Source of the DNA: Spirosoma profusum
Lineage (GTDB): Bacteria > Bacteroidota > Bacteroidia > Cytophagales > Spirosomataceae
Direction of reading: 5' to 3'
DNA: 64,000 nucleotides
Assembly: GCF_014699005.1 (NCBI RefSeq)
Contig: NZ_JACWZY010000031.1
Coordinates: forward strand, 1-64,000
Numbering within the stretch: the stretch's first letter is position 1; each line of letters starts with the position of its first letter. The position numbers were made by a program, and so were the translations under genes. Below, piece by piece: positions 10,110 through 18,536 of the stretch. Below the pieces are notes generated by a model. It was not told where the DNA came from. It ran no database searches and saw only the letters and a program-made list of their open reading frames with translations.

Positions 10110-10139
10110 ATCTAACGAGGGGTTGCTATAATGTTAGCG
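10110..10139. repeat. attC-like inverted pair at the cassette end
   Basis: The sequence atctaac (10110-10116, fits RYYYAAC) and gttagcg (10133-10139, only partly fits GTTRRRY) form the ctaac/gttag dyad, with a 16-nt interior. It sits directly after the four-gene cassette and before the toxin-antitoxin remnant, where an integron recombination site would lie. It is shorter than known attC sites, so this is a weak call. Confidence 0.3.
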
Positions 10140-10153
10140 GTTAAGGTTCCATA

Positions 10154-10270
10154 AACGAAATTGACCGTGCGGTAAGACTTAGAGAAAACTATCTTGCCAA
10201 TAAACAAGCGAGAAAATCACATGGCTACTACAGAAATCAAAACCTATTCGCTTGCCGAAATGAAAGATAA
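10154..10270 (+). pseudogene. HigB/Gp49-like (DUF891) toxin remnant, C-terminal part only
   Basis: Translation of 10154-10270 gives NEIDRAVRLRENYLANKQAR, which resembles the C-terminal tail of HigB-type phage Gp49-like toxins. The residues expected just before it (KVP) appear in a different frame at about 10142-10150. There is an in-frame stop (TAA) at 10142, and everything further upstream is missing. The fragment lies directly in front of the matching antitoxin, as in intact pairs. It is a decayed gene and unlikely to be functional. Confidence 0.5.
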
Positions 10271-10548
10271 TTACATCGGTAAAGTAGGTTACTAAAGAGC
10301 GTGACGAATACGAATATGAACTTCGTATGGACGTTTTGAGGAAAATGATAAAAACCGCAAGGCAAGAACGCAATATGACCCAAGAAGAGCTTGGCAAACT
10401 CGTAGGGGTTCAGAAAGTGCAAATTTCTAAACTTGAGAATAGTACCAACAGTGCCACTATTGACACTATTCTGAGAGTTTTCAAGGCCTTAAAAGCTGAA
10501 ATAAGCTTCAATGTGAAACTCGAAGATAATTTCGTAAAACTCACCTGA
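10221..10548 (+). pseudogene. HigA-type XRE antitoxin with a single-base frameshift
   Basis: From ATG 10221 the reading gives MATTEIKTYSLAEMKDNYIG (then KVG) and then meets a stop at 10293. Dropping one T at about 10289-10290 restores TKERDEYEYELRMDVLRK and the rest of a HigA antitoxin: an HTH at RQERNMTQEELGKLVGVQKV and a C-terminus ending at 10548, about 108 residues in all. Without correction only a 73-residue product from Met 10327 is possible, and this keeps the whole HTH and could still bind DNA. It ends 3 nt before the convergent DUF4349 stop. Confidence 0.7.
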
Positions 10549-10551
10549 TGT

Positions 10552-11415
10552 TCATTTCACTACGTTCCGCCGTTTCTTACGCCAGCGCAGAAACAGCCAC
10601 ACGACTCCCCAGCCAACCAGCGCCAGAGGTAGTAAATAAAACGCACCAATAAATACGTCGCCAATTAGTCGGAAACCGTCGGAGAGGTTATGCCAGATTT
10701 GGGCATAAAATGGCTCTTCTGGCCTCAGGGCAACTTCGGTTTGCTGGTAATACGTTAGATTGATGGTACTAAGCGAAACTTCGTCTTTGAGTTGGCGCAA
10801 CTCGGCTTCCTCCACTTCGCGATCTTCGCGGATGGCCGCCAATTGCTCTTCTATTTTTAGTACGTCCTCCACGTTACGTGCCTGTTTCAGTAGTTTTAGA
10901 TACGTTTCTTCAACCGCTTTTTTACTACGTATTCGGGCTTCCGTATCCACGTAGCGACGCGTTACGTCCTCAGCCGTAATGGATTTAGTATCTGTAAAAA
11001 TAGATTCCTTCAACACCGACTCCAGCAGCGCATCGAAACGGGCGGCAGGAACCCGAATAATCAGCGCATTCTCAATAGTATTATACGACTTCGTCTCGTT
11101 CGAGCTGGTAATCTGCCCGCCAGCTTGCTGAACGGCCTGTTCAATGGTTTTTCCCGATGCTTTAAAATCGTTCACGCGGAAACGTAGTTGCGCATTTCGG
11201 ATGATTTTCCGATTTGCTGTTGCCTGGGGTTGTGGTGACGTTTCAGGAGGAGACGGCGGGGCCTCTTCATCCGCTTCGGGTTCGCTCTGTTCGGGTGAGG
11301 GGGCTCTCATGGCTGCCATTTCGCGTGGTGCGGTAGACTGCATTGTTTTCCATTCTGGCTTGGATTGGCAGGCAATCGTGAATAGCAGCAGGGCAAACGT
11401 CAAAAATTTATTCAT
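10552..11415 (-). CDS. DUF4349 domain lipoprotein
   Basis: A 287-residue protein when started at the Met at 11415, which yields a lipoprotein signal, MNKFLTFALLLFTIACQS, with Cys at the lipobox. After a Pro/Glu-rich linker (about residues 35-75) comes the DUF4349 region (RNAQLRFRVNDFKASGKTIE onward), with a long coiled coil around LLKQARNVEDVLKIEEQLAA, and a C-terminal membrane segment followed by RWRKKRR. A longer in-frame start at 11469 would bury the signal. The function is unknown. It converges on the AT-rich island, which ends at its stop codon. Confidence 0.82.
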   Translation of the reverse strand: MNKFLTFALLLFTIACQSKPEWKTMQSTAPREMAAMRAPSPEQSEPEADEEAPPSPPETSPQPQATANRKIIRNAQLRFRVNDFKASGKTIEQAVQQAGGQITSSNETKSYNTIENALIIRVPAARFDALLESVLKESIFTDTKSITAEDVTRRYVDTEARIRSKKAVEETYLKLLKQARNVEDVLKIEEQLAAIREDREVEEAELRQLKDEVSLSTINLTYYQQTEVALRPEEPFYAQIWHNLSDGFRLIGDVFIGAFYLLPLALVGWGVVWLFLRWRKKRRNVVK

Positions 11416-11762
11416 GTTTGTAAGATGCAGTTCGGTGGTGATTTCCACACAAGATACGGAGCACTTCAACTTCTCGAAAAATGAACATAAATGCTCATTT
11501 TTAACTATTTGCTTCGAAAATTGCGAACGATGAGGCCCGCTCAGTTGTTATCCTAATATAGCCGAAATGGCCCACCGGCCTGACAATCCCTCGCTTTCGT
11601 TTTGTACCACTTTCCTTGTCAATTTTGATAAGTCGATGCATTTGCGTCTATATTTGGGCGAACCGGACAGCGATTCAACGTTTTGTTGGGCACGAAGTCC
11701 TAAATGAAAAGGGGCTTTGAACTACCCAATAGCGAAGGTAATTTCAACCTGAATATCGAATT
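11416..11762. other. 347-nt divergent intergenic region upstream of topA
   Basis: It holds the starts of two divergent transcripts (DUF4349 lipoprotein and topA). A Bacteroidota-type promoter for topA is visible at 11625-11656. I see no RNA gene and no strong repeat in it. Confidence 0.6.
11625..11656 (+). promoter_or_regulatory. Bacteroidota-type promoter for topA
   Basis: A -33 element TTG (within ttttg, ending at 11627) is followed after 21 nt by tatatttg (11649-11656), an exact match to the -7 consensus TAnnTTTG of Bacteroidota sigma factors. It would give a 5' leader of about 100 nt before the topA start. Confidence 0.6.
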
Positions 11763-14417
11763 ATGTCAAAAAACTTAGTCATAGTGGAGTCGCCGGCGAA
11801 GGCGAAAACCATCGAAGGCTATCTGGGTAAAGATTTTACGGTAAAGTCCAGCTTTGGACATGTCCGTGATCTGCCGAAAGATGGACTCGCGGTCGACGTA
11901 ACCAATGGGTTTATGCCCTCCTATGAGATTTCGCCCGACAAAAAAAAGCTGGTCAGCGAATTGAAATCGCTGGCAAAGTCGGCAGATGAAGTCTGGCTGG
12001 CAACTGACGATGACCGCGAAGGAGAAGCTATTTCGTGGCATTTGAAAGAAGCCCTCGGCTTACGCGACAATACCAAACGTATCGTGTTCCGGGAGATTAC
12101 GAAAAATGCCATCCAGAACGCTATCAAAACGCCCCGTACCATCGATGTCGATTTGGTGAATGCCCAACAGGCGCGTCGGGTTCTTGACCGGCTGGTTGGT
12201 TATGAACTGTCGCCGGTTTTATGGCGTAAGATCAAGGGCGGTAGCACGGGTTTGTCGGCGGGTCGTGTGCAATCGGTGGCGCTACGTCTCGTCGTTGAGC
12301 GTGAACGCGAAATTGATAAACACTCGGCCAAATCGTCGTTTAAAGTCACGGCGCAATTCATTGTCGACGGTAATAAAGTGCTGAATGCCGAACTGCCGAA
12401 GAATTTTGCTACGTCGGGTGAGGCTCGCAAATTTCTGGAAGCCTGCATCGGTGCTACGTTCACTATTAAGAATTTAGAGGTAAAACCGGCCAAGAAATCA
12501 CCAGCTCCGCCGTTTACTACGTCGACGCTGCAACAGGAAGCCTCGCGCAAACTCAGCTACTCCGTTGATCGGACAATGCGATTGGCGCAGAATCTGTATG
12601 AAGCCGGTAAGATTTCGTACATGCGAACCGACTCAACGAACCTATCGCAGGAAGCAATTGATAAGGCGAAGGCAGAAATTGAGACTGAATTTGGCCAACG
12701 CTACGTTCAGACGCGTCAGTTCAAGACTAAAAACGAATCGGCGCAGGAAGCGCACGAAGCGATACGTCCGACGAACTTCAACGACCGCAACGCAGGTGCC
12801 GACCGCGATCAGAAACGTCTTTACGAACTCATCTGGAAACGAGCCATTGCCTCCCAAATGGCTGATGCTCAACTCGAACGTACCATTGTAACCATTGGTA
12901 TTCGTTTCGCCAACGGTGCAAAACCAGCCGAGGAACTAAGTTTTGATGTGTTTGGAGATGATTTCGACGCATCGAAACAGGTAACATTTAATCCTCAGGC
13001 GCAAGCTGTAAACACTACGTTCCCGAACGAACTGGTTGCCCAGGGCGAAGTGATTAAATTTGATGGATTCCTTCGTGTTTACCTCGAATCGAAAGATGAC
13101 GATGACGATGAGGAATCTAAAGGAATGCTTCCCCCGCTTACCATCGGCCAGATTTTGAATCTGGGGCAGATGAAAGCTACGGAGAAATTCACCCGCCCGC
13201 AACCGCGCTACGCTGAGGCATCGCTGGTGAAAAAGCTCGAAGAAATGGGCATCGGTCGACCTTCTACGTATGCGCCTACCATTTCGACGATTATCAATAG
13301 GGGGTACGTCATCAAACAGGATAAACCAGGTCAGGAACGGAAATACCTGGAATATACGCTTCAGCAAAATCATATTACCGAAACCAGCGGAAAAGAAACG
13401 TTCGGCTCCGAAAAAGCGAAACTGTTCCCAACCAACACGGGTATCGTGGTCAATGATTTTCTAGTCGAATATTTCCCCGACATCGTGGATTATAAATTCA
13501 CGGCGACGGTCGAGAAAGATTTTGATGAGATTGCCGACGGACGCATGAACTGGCAGAAAATGCTGGAAGGATTCTACGGCGATTTCCATAAGAATATCGA
13601 GGAAATTCAGGGATCGTCGGTGAGTTCGTTCAAAACAGGAGCGCGCGAGTTGGGTATTGATCCAAGAACGGGCAAAAAAGTGTCGGCCCGACTGGGTAAA
13701 TACGGTGCCTACGCTCAAATCGGCGAATCGACCGACGAAGATAAACCTCAATACGCCAACCTGCGGGAAGGCCAACTCATTGAAACCATTACGTTGCAGG
13801 AAGCGCTGGATCTGTTCACGCTGCCCCGCGAAGTAGGTTTCTTTGAAGACAAATCACTGACCATTGGCATCGGGAAATTTGGTCCTTACGTGAAGCACGA
13901 CGACAAGTATGTATCGCTCACGAAGGAAGATGATCCTTATACAATTGACGAAGCGCGCGCCATCCAATTGATTCAGGCCAAACGCGCCGAATCGATCAGC
14001 GAAGCAATCGGTGAATTTGAAGGCAAGCCAGTTACTACGGGTAAGGGACGTTTTGGTCCTTATGTGAAGTTCGATGACAAATATGTTTCACTACCACGTA
14101 ACGAATCACTGGCGGGTCTTTCGCTTGAGCGGGCCATTGAACTGATTCAGGCTAAACGTCAACAGGAAGCGAATAAATACATTAAAGAATTTCCTGAGCG
14201 ACCAGAAATAAAGGTAATGAATGGTCAATACGGACCATATCTGTCGGTTGGTAAACGTAACGTTCGCATTCCGAAAGACGTCGATGCAGCAACCCTTACG
14301 CTGGAAGACTGCCTGAAACTGGCTGGCGAAGAACCAGCGGCCGCAAAAGCTCCAGCAAAAGCAAAAGCGGCAACCGCCAAGAAAACGACAGCTAAAAAGG
14401 CATCTGCAAAGAAATAG
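11763..14417 (+). CDS. topA: DNA topoisomerase I
   Basis: An 884-residue type IA topoisomerase. It opens with the TOPRIM domain (VIVESPAKAKTIEGYLG; acidic DDDREGEA at about residue 80). The catalytic tyrosine is in ISYMRTDSTNLS (about residue 286). The C-terminus lacks zinc-finger cysteines and instead has tandem GxFGPYVKxDDKYVSL-type repeats (about residues 690-850), followed by a Lys/Ala-rich tail that probably binds DNA. It relaxes negative supercoils behind polymerases. The length and layout are normal for Bacteroidota. It is probably essential and monocistronic, with a promoter at 11625-11656 and hairpins downstream. Confidence 0.97.
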   Translation: MSKNLVIVESPAKAKTIEGYLGKDFTVKSSFGHVRDLPKDGLAVDVTNGFMPSYEISPDKKKLVSELKSLAKSADEVWLATDDDREGEAISWHLKEALGLRDNTKRIVFREITKNAIQNAIKTPRTIDVDLVNAQQARRVLDRLVGYELSPVLWRKIKGGSTGLSAGRVQSVALRLVVEREREIDKHSAKSSFKVTAQFIVDGNKVLNAELPKNFATSGEARKFLEACIGATFTIKNLEVKPAKKSPAPPFTTSTLQQEASRKLSYSVDRTMRLAQNLYEAGKISYMRTDSTNLSQEAIDKAKAEIETEFGQRYVQTRQFKTKNESAQEAHEAIRPTNFNDRNAGADRDQKRLYELIWKRAIASQMADAQLERTIVTIGIRFANGAKPAEELSFDVFGDDFDASKQVTFNPQAQAVNTTFPNELVAQGEVIKFDGFLRVYLESKDDDDDEESKGMLPPLTIGQILNLGQMKATEKFTRPQPRYAEASLVKKLEEMGIGRPSTYAPTISTIINRGYVIKQDKPGQERKYLEYTLQQNHITETSGKETFGSEKAKLFPTNTGIVVNDFLVEYFPDIVDYKFTATVEKDFDEIADGRMNWQKMLEGFYGDFHKNIEEIQGSSVSSFKTGARELGIDPRTGKKVSARLGKYGAYAQIGESTDEDKPQYANLREGQLIETITLQEALDLFTLPREVGFFEDKSLTIGIGKFGPYVKHDDKYVSLTKEDDPYTIDEARAIQLIQAKRAESISEAIGEFEGKPVTTGKGRFGPYVKFDDKYVSLPRNESLAGLSLERAIELIQAKRQQEANKYIKEFPERPEIKVMNGQYGPYLSVGKRNVRIPKDVDAATLTLEDCLKLAGEEPAAAKAPAKAKAATAKKTTAKKASAKK

Positions 14418-14431
14418 AAATTTCGAAAGGC

Positions 14432-14525
14432 TTTTTTGTCATTCTGAGGAGCGAAGAATCTTAAAGCGCTCTAACCTGAGAGTTAGGAAACATTAAGATT
14501 CTTCGCTCCTCAGAATGACAAAAAA
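14432..14525. repeat. Perfect 32-bp inverted repeat after topA (gtcattctgagg family)
   Basis: The arms 14432-14463 and 14494-14525 are exact complements that start with six T and end with six A. They include gtcattctgaggagcgaaga. The 30-nt loop holds a nested ctaac/gttag pair. The structure can terminate transcription on either strand. A sister copy lies at 34226-34317, and a related start (ttttttgtcatNctga) at 56835. Confidence 0.92.
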
Positions 14526-14531
14526 CTACTC

Positions 14532-14557
14532 AACCTTCCTAAATCGGAAGGTTTTTT
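14532..14557 (+). terminator. Intrinsic terminator
   Basis: The stem aaccttcc/ggaaggtt (14532-14539 and 14546-14553) is followed by a T-tract. It stands just after the long inverted repeat and before the hexosaminidase gene, and so ends topA transcription. Confidence 0.75.
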
Positions 14558-14613
14558 GTTTGCCTGCCTTTAAAAATTCCTCGCTAATTTGCCGCCTTAA
14601 TTCATTCGTAACT

Positions 14614-16920
14614 ATGCATATACACCTGAAACTCCTTTTTTTAGCTTCTCTCCTCTCCTACTCAACGTTTGCTCAAACTGATAATCAATATAATCTGATT
14701 CCTTTTCCAGCTCGATTTTCCGGGCAAAATGGTCAGTTTAACCTTACTGCTACTACTAAAATCATTACGTCGCCCGCTGCCGATGCGTCCGTTAAAGCCG
14801 TTGCACTAACGTTCGCCAGTCAGGTGAAAACGGCCAACGGATTGACGCTGGGAATTGCGCCAACCAGTCCAGCATTGGCCAAAGGAGCGCACATTTTTCT
14901 AACGTTAAACAAAACGCTGAACCTAGGCGACGAAGGCTATAAACTCACGGTTACCCAGGGTCGTGTGCAGGCCGAAGCATCTACCGCTAAAGGGCTTTTC
15001 TACGCGGCTCAAACCATGCGGCAACTCTTGCCTACCACCCAAAGCACTACGCTTTCAATGCCCGCCTGCGCCATTACCGACAAACCGCGTTTTGGTTATC
15101 GTGGACTAATGCTCGATGTCTGTCGGCATTTTATGCCCGTGCCATTTGTCAAAAAGTTCATCGATCTGATGGCGATGCACAAGCAGAACACGTTTCACTG
15201 GCACCTGACCGATGACCAGGGGTGGCGTATCGAGATCAAGAAATACCCCAAACTGACGCAAGTTGGCAGTAAACGGGCCGAATCCATCATTGGGCAGTAT
15301 TATCAGAACTATCCGCAGCAATTCGACGGAACACCGCACGGTGGTTTTTATACGCAGGATCAGATTAGGGACGTAGTACGCTACGCGCAGAGCCGGTTTG
15401 TAACAATTATTCCCGAAATCGAAATGCCTGGCCATGGACAGGCCGCGCTAGCGGCTTACCCCGAACTGGGCTGCGACCCGGCTAAAGGTTACAAGGTCTT
15501 TACAAAATGGGGCGTTTCGGATGATGTATACTGCCCTTCGGACAAAACGTTCAGCTTTCTGCAGGACGTATTGACCGAAGTCATGGCACTTTTCCCCAGT
15601 AAATACATCCACATCGGTGGCGACGAATGCCCGAAAACGGCCTGGAAAAACAGTACTTTCTGCCAGGATCTGATCAAGAAAAATAAGCTGAAAGACGAGA
15701 ACGAACTCCAAAGTTATTTCATCCGACGTATCGAGAAATTTGTCAATAGTAAAGGCAAATCGATCATTGGCTGGGACGAGATTTTGGAAGGCGGCCTTGC
15801 TCCAAACGCTACGGTCATGAGCTGGCGCGGCACTGAAGGAGGTATTGAAGCGGCCAAACAAAAACATAACGTCATCATGACGCCGGGTGCTACGTGTTAT
15901 CTCGACAAATATCAGGGTAATCCAGCAACCGAACCGCTGGCTATTGGTGGCTATTTACCTCTCGATCAGGTATATGCATACGAGCCGATGCCTTCTGAAC
16001 TTTCGGCGGCTGAACAGAAACACATACTGGGCGTGCAGGGCAATATCTGGACCGAGTATATGAAAACGCCCGAAGACGTAGAATATATGGCGTTTCCCAG
16101 AGCCATTGCGCTGGCTGAAATTGGCTGGATGCAGGCGAGTTCGCATAACTTCGAGGATTTTGCCCAACGCCTGAAAAATCACCTACCCCGACTCAGCAAC
16201 GTCAATTACGCGAAACGACTGTTGGACATTTCAGCCAGTACGCAGCCTAACGACCAGGGCCAACTTCAGGTCAAACTGAGCAAGCTGGATATTGACAGTC
16301 AGATTTTTTATACCACCAACGGCAAGGAACCCAACGAACGTAGCACGGAATACATCGGTCCTTTTACGCTAGCCAAAACAGCGACGGTACGTGCCATGAC
16401 TCGGGCTGGAGGAAAGCCTACCGGCGGTCAGTTAACACAAACGTTCACATTGCATAAGGGTAAAAACAAGCCTTATACCTATGCCATCGCGCTTGGAAAC
16501 AAAAGCGATGAAAACACAAAAAAACTAACCGACGGCGTACGTAGCGAAACACCCCGCGACCGACGTCAATGGGCCAATTTCTTCGGGGATATGGACGTAA
16601 CACTCGACCTCGGCGACGTAACAAGTGTGACGAAAGTGTCGCTGAATTTCCTGAAAGTTATTTTAGAGAAAAATTTCCCGCCCACTTCGGTCGAAATTGC
16701 GTTATCGAAAGACGGGACAGATTTTAAAGATGCCATTGCGCAACCTGTCAAGTACGAGTTGAATGGGCCGTGGGATATTCTACCTGTGGTCGCTGACTTT
16801 AAAACGGCCCGCGCTCGTTACGTTCGGATTCGCGCCAAAAATGCAGGCGTGTGTCCGCCCGAACACCCCGAAGCTGGCCAAAAAACCTGGTTCGCGACGG
16901 ATGAAATCGTTGTAGAATAG
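14614..16920 (+). CDS. Secreted GH20 beta-N-acetylhexosaminidase
   Basis: A 768-residue protein from Met 14614, which gives a signal peptide (LKLLFLASLLSYSTFAQ). An upstream in-frame Met at 14515 would start inside the topA hairpins and is rejected. The order is an N-terminal GH20b-type domain (about 25-155), then the GH20 barrel, with the catalytic Asp-Glu pair in HIGGDECPK (residues 337-338) and substrate-site FHWHLTDDQGWRIEIK, then a chitobiase-like C-terminal segment (IFYTTNGKEPN), and last a beta-sandwich resembling F5/8 type C modules. It should release terminal GlcNAc or GalNAc from chitin or glycans in the periplasm or outside the cell. Confidence 0.93.
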   Translation: MHIHLKLLFLASLLSYSTFAQTDNQYNLIPFPARFSGQNGQFNLTATTKIITSPAADASVKAVALTFASQVKTANGLTLGIAPTSPALAKGAHIFLTLNKTLNLGDEGYKLTVTQGRVQAEASTAKGLFYAAQTMRQLLPTTQSTTLSMPACAITDKPRFGYRGLMLDVCRHFMPVPFVKKFIDLMAMHKQNTFHWHLTDDQGWRIEIKKYPKLTQVGSKRAESIIGQYYQNYPQQFDGTPHGGFYTQDQIRDVVRYAQSRFVTIIPEIEMPGHGQAALAAYPELGCDPAKGYKVFTKWGVSDDVYCPSDKTFSFLQDVLTEVMALFPSKYIHIGGDECPKTAWKNSTFCQDLIKKNKLKDENELQSYFIRRIEKFVNSKGKSIIGWDEILEGGLAPNATVMSWRGTEGGIEAAKQKHNVIMTPGATCYLDKYQGNPATEPLAIGGYLPLDQVYAYEPMPSELSAAEQKHILGVQGNIWTEYMKTPEDVEYMAFPRAIALAEIGWMQASSHNFEDFAQRLKNHLPRLSNVNYAKRLLDISASTQPNDQGQLQVKLSKLDIDSQIFYTTNGKEPNERSTEYIGPFTLAKTATVRAMTRAGGKPTGGQLTQTFTLHKGKNKPYTYAIALGNKSDENTKKLTDGVRSETPRDRRQWANFFGDMDVTLDLGDVTSVTKVSLNFLKVILEKNFPPTSVEIALSKDGTDFKDAIAQPVKYELNGPWDILPVVADFKTARARYVRIRAKNAGVCPPEHPEAGQKTWFATDEIVVE

Positions 16921-16923
16921 CAG

Positions 16924-16991
16924 AGGGGTAAGGGTATGGAGCATAGGGAAGAGGTTGCGTTTTGACCCTATGTCCCACGCCCGTTGCCCTT
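16924..16991. repeat. Imperfect inverted repeat between hexosaminidase and sirtuin genes
   Basis: The inner arms cataggg (16942-16948) and ccctatg (16966-16972) lie inside a wider mirrored ggggtaaggg / cccgttgcccttg region. The word ccctatgtccca (16966-16977) recurs at 27290-27301 within a coding gene, and gcataggga recurs at 1027. Confidence 0.55.
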
Positions 16992-17007
16992 GCAAACAAT
17001 TACACGC

Positions 17008-17712
17008 ATGAACACTCGCAAAAAAATAGTTGTGCTATCCGGAGCTGGCATTAGTGCCGAAAGTGGTATTCCTACGTTTCGGGCGTCGGATGGCCTATGG
17101 GAAAATCATCGGATTGAGGACGTAGCAACGTTCGATGCCTGGCAACGGAATCCGACGCTAGTGCAGGATTTTTATAATCAGCGCCGTAAACAGGCGCTCA
17201 GCGTTCAGCCGAATGCGGGGCATCTGGCATTGGTTAAGCTGCAAGAAAAATACGACGTAACGGTCATTACACAGAACGTAGATAACCTGCACGAAAAAGC
17301 GGGCTCCTCGAAGGTGATTCATTTGCACGGCGAATTGTTTAAGTCGCGCTCAACAGCCGACGAATCACTCATTTATGAAATTGAGGGCTGGGAACTTAAA
17401 CTGGGTGATCTCTGCGAAAAAGGAGCACAGTTACGGCCTCATATAGTCTGGTTTGGCGAAGCTGTACCCATGATGGACATAGCACTCGACATTACGTATG
17501 ATGCGGATATTTTTATTGTTGTCGGTACGTCGCTCAATGTGTATCCTGCCGCCGGACTGGTATATGCAACACGTAATGGTATTCCGATCTACGTAGTGGA
17601 CCCTAATATTCCGGATATGCACAAAAAAGCCAACGTTACGTTCATTACCGAACCCGCCACAATTGGTTTAACTCAACTGGCCGATCAATTATTGGCCGAA
17701 GTGAATACGTAG
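17008..17712 (+). CDS. SIR2-family NAD-dependent protein deacylase
   Basis: A 234-residue sirtuin from Met 17008 (MNTRKKIVVLSGAGISAESG). NAD-binding motifs GAGISAESGIPTFR, TQNVDNLHEKAG and the catalytic His in VIHLHGEL are present, as is RPHIVWFGEAVP. The four zinc-ribbon cysteines of most sirtuins are missing: only one Cys (GDLCEKG) remains in the segment between LFKSRST and RPHIVWF. Zinc-less forms occur in Bacteroidota, so the enzyme can still be active. It would remove acetyl or longer acyl groups from lysines in the cytoplasm. An earlier in-frame Met at 16984 lies in the upstream repeat. Confidence 0.9.
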   Translation: MNTRKKIVVLSGAGISAESGIPTFRASDGLWENHRIEDVATFDAWQRNPTLVQDFYNQRRKQALSVQPNAGHLALVKLQEKYDVTVITQNVDNLHEKAGSSKVIHLHGELFKSRSTADESLIYEIEGWELKLGDLCEKGAQLRPHIVWFGEAVPMMDIALDITYDADIFIVVGTSLNVYPAAGLVYATRNGIPIYVVDPNIPDMHKKANVTFITEPATIGLTQLADQLLAEVNT

Positions 17713-17757
17713 TGTTTACTTTTACAAAGCTAAAAATGGTTCCTGGAGTAAAAGGCA

Positions 17758-18489
17758 CTAGCTCTTTTTCCCGTATTTCCGTTCGTTGAAGTTTTTGGCT
17801 TGTTCTACCCAGTTATCGCGCTCGATACGTCCGGGAAAAAACTCAATGATTTCATTGACTTTGTCGATGTCTTCTTTGGTAAAATTGCCGACCTGTCGAA
17901 ACGTGTAGATACCGAGACTATGTAGTTTTCGTTCCAGAAAAGGGCCAATTCCTACAATATCTTTGAGATCATCGGCTTCGGAGGCCATAGCCCGACCAAT
18001 CCGGTCGAAATTAATTTCACTGGCTCGGGATGCAATCCGGTTCAATACAGCAGCTTCCGAATCTGTCGCTTTTACAGCGGCATCGGCTGGCGGAGCAACC
18101 TTTGGCGGGGGCGGTGCAACGGTAGGTGACGGAGGTGCTACCGGAACTGTTACAGGTATATTGACTACGGGTGGCTCTTCGACCGGAATTGGTTCTGGTG
18201 TGTCGTCAAGCGTGAAAACAGGTAAAAGGGGATCAGCTGGTACGTAGGCTGGTGGGGTTTCTATTACCGACTCCGGACGACGATACGTTCCACTCGACGT
18301 GGCTTCAGCTTTTGCCCGACGGCAATTTTCCAGTTCAGTCTCTTTCTCGGCCACCGACGAACGTAATTTGCTGATTCGACTGGACAACACCAGCCGCCCC
18401 AACAGCCAGCCTACCAAAGTAGCCAGAGCCAGCAAAAGCAATATTTCAAGAATAGCAACCGGACGACTTAAGGGGTCTAATCCAAACAT
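17758..18489 (-). CDS. Membrane-anchored helix-hairpin-helix protein (COG3743-like)
   Basis: A 243-residue protein. One N-terminal membrane segment (about 8-33, AILEILLLLALATLVGWLLG) is followed by a short coiled coil, a Pro/Val/Ala-rich linker (about 75-135), and a C-terminal domain with DLKDIVGIGPFLERKLHSLG, then YTFRQVGNFTKEDI and EIIEFFPGRIERDNW. The IGPFLERKLHSLGI core is a helix-hairpin-helix of the FEN1-like H3TH type (COG3743). The same domain, about 70% alike by eye, ends the next gene. Whether it binds DNA or protein at the membrane is not known. It is the third gene of a minus-strand group led by the OmpA protein. Confidence 0.78.
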   Translation of the reverse strand: MFGLDPLSRPVAILEILLLLALATLVGWLLGRLVLSSRISKLRSSVAEKETELENCRRAKAEATSSGTYRRPESVIETPPAYVPADPLLPVFTLDDTPEPIPVEEPPVVNIPVTVPVAPPSPTVAPPPPKVAPPADAAVKATDSEAAVLNRIASRASEINFDRIGRAMASEADDLKDIVGIGPFLERKLHSLGIYTFRQVGNFTKEDIDKVNEIIEFFPGRIERDNWVEQAKNFNERKYGKKS

Positions 18490-18536
18490 GGCGAGATTTT
18501 AGTTTAGGGTATGCTCCGGGTTAGAGTTGGTTCAAT

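Larger units (their letters stand above)
7649..10550. mobile_element. AT-rich foreign island (four-gene cassette plus decayed toxin-antitoxin pair)
   Basis: Base composition drops sharply (A/T-rich codons such as aaa, ttt and aat dominate) compared with the flanking roughly 50% GC genes. The TACGT word that fills the native genes occurs only about as often as chance predicts here. The four genes overlap tightly. The right side carries remnants of a toxin-antitoxin pair and abuts the DUF4349 stop codon. No integrase, transposase or clear direct repeats were found, so the mechanism of arrival is unknown. Confidence 0.7.

Noticed and set aside
14432-14525. Insertion sequence or MITE end pair
   Set aside because: Arms are symmetrical, but no target-site duplication or transposase is visible; recorded only as an inverted repeat.
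17963-18247. 94-codon plus-strand frame rich in Gly, Ser and Thr
   Set aside because: It is antisense to the proline-rich linker of the HhH protein, with no start context or domain.
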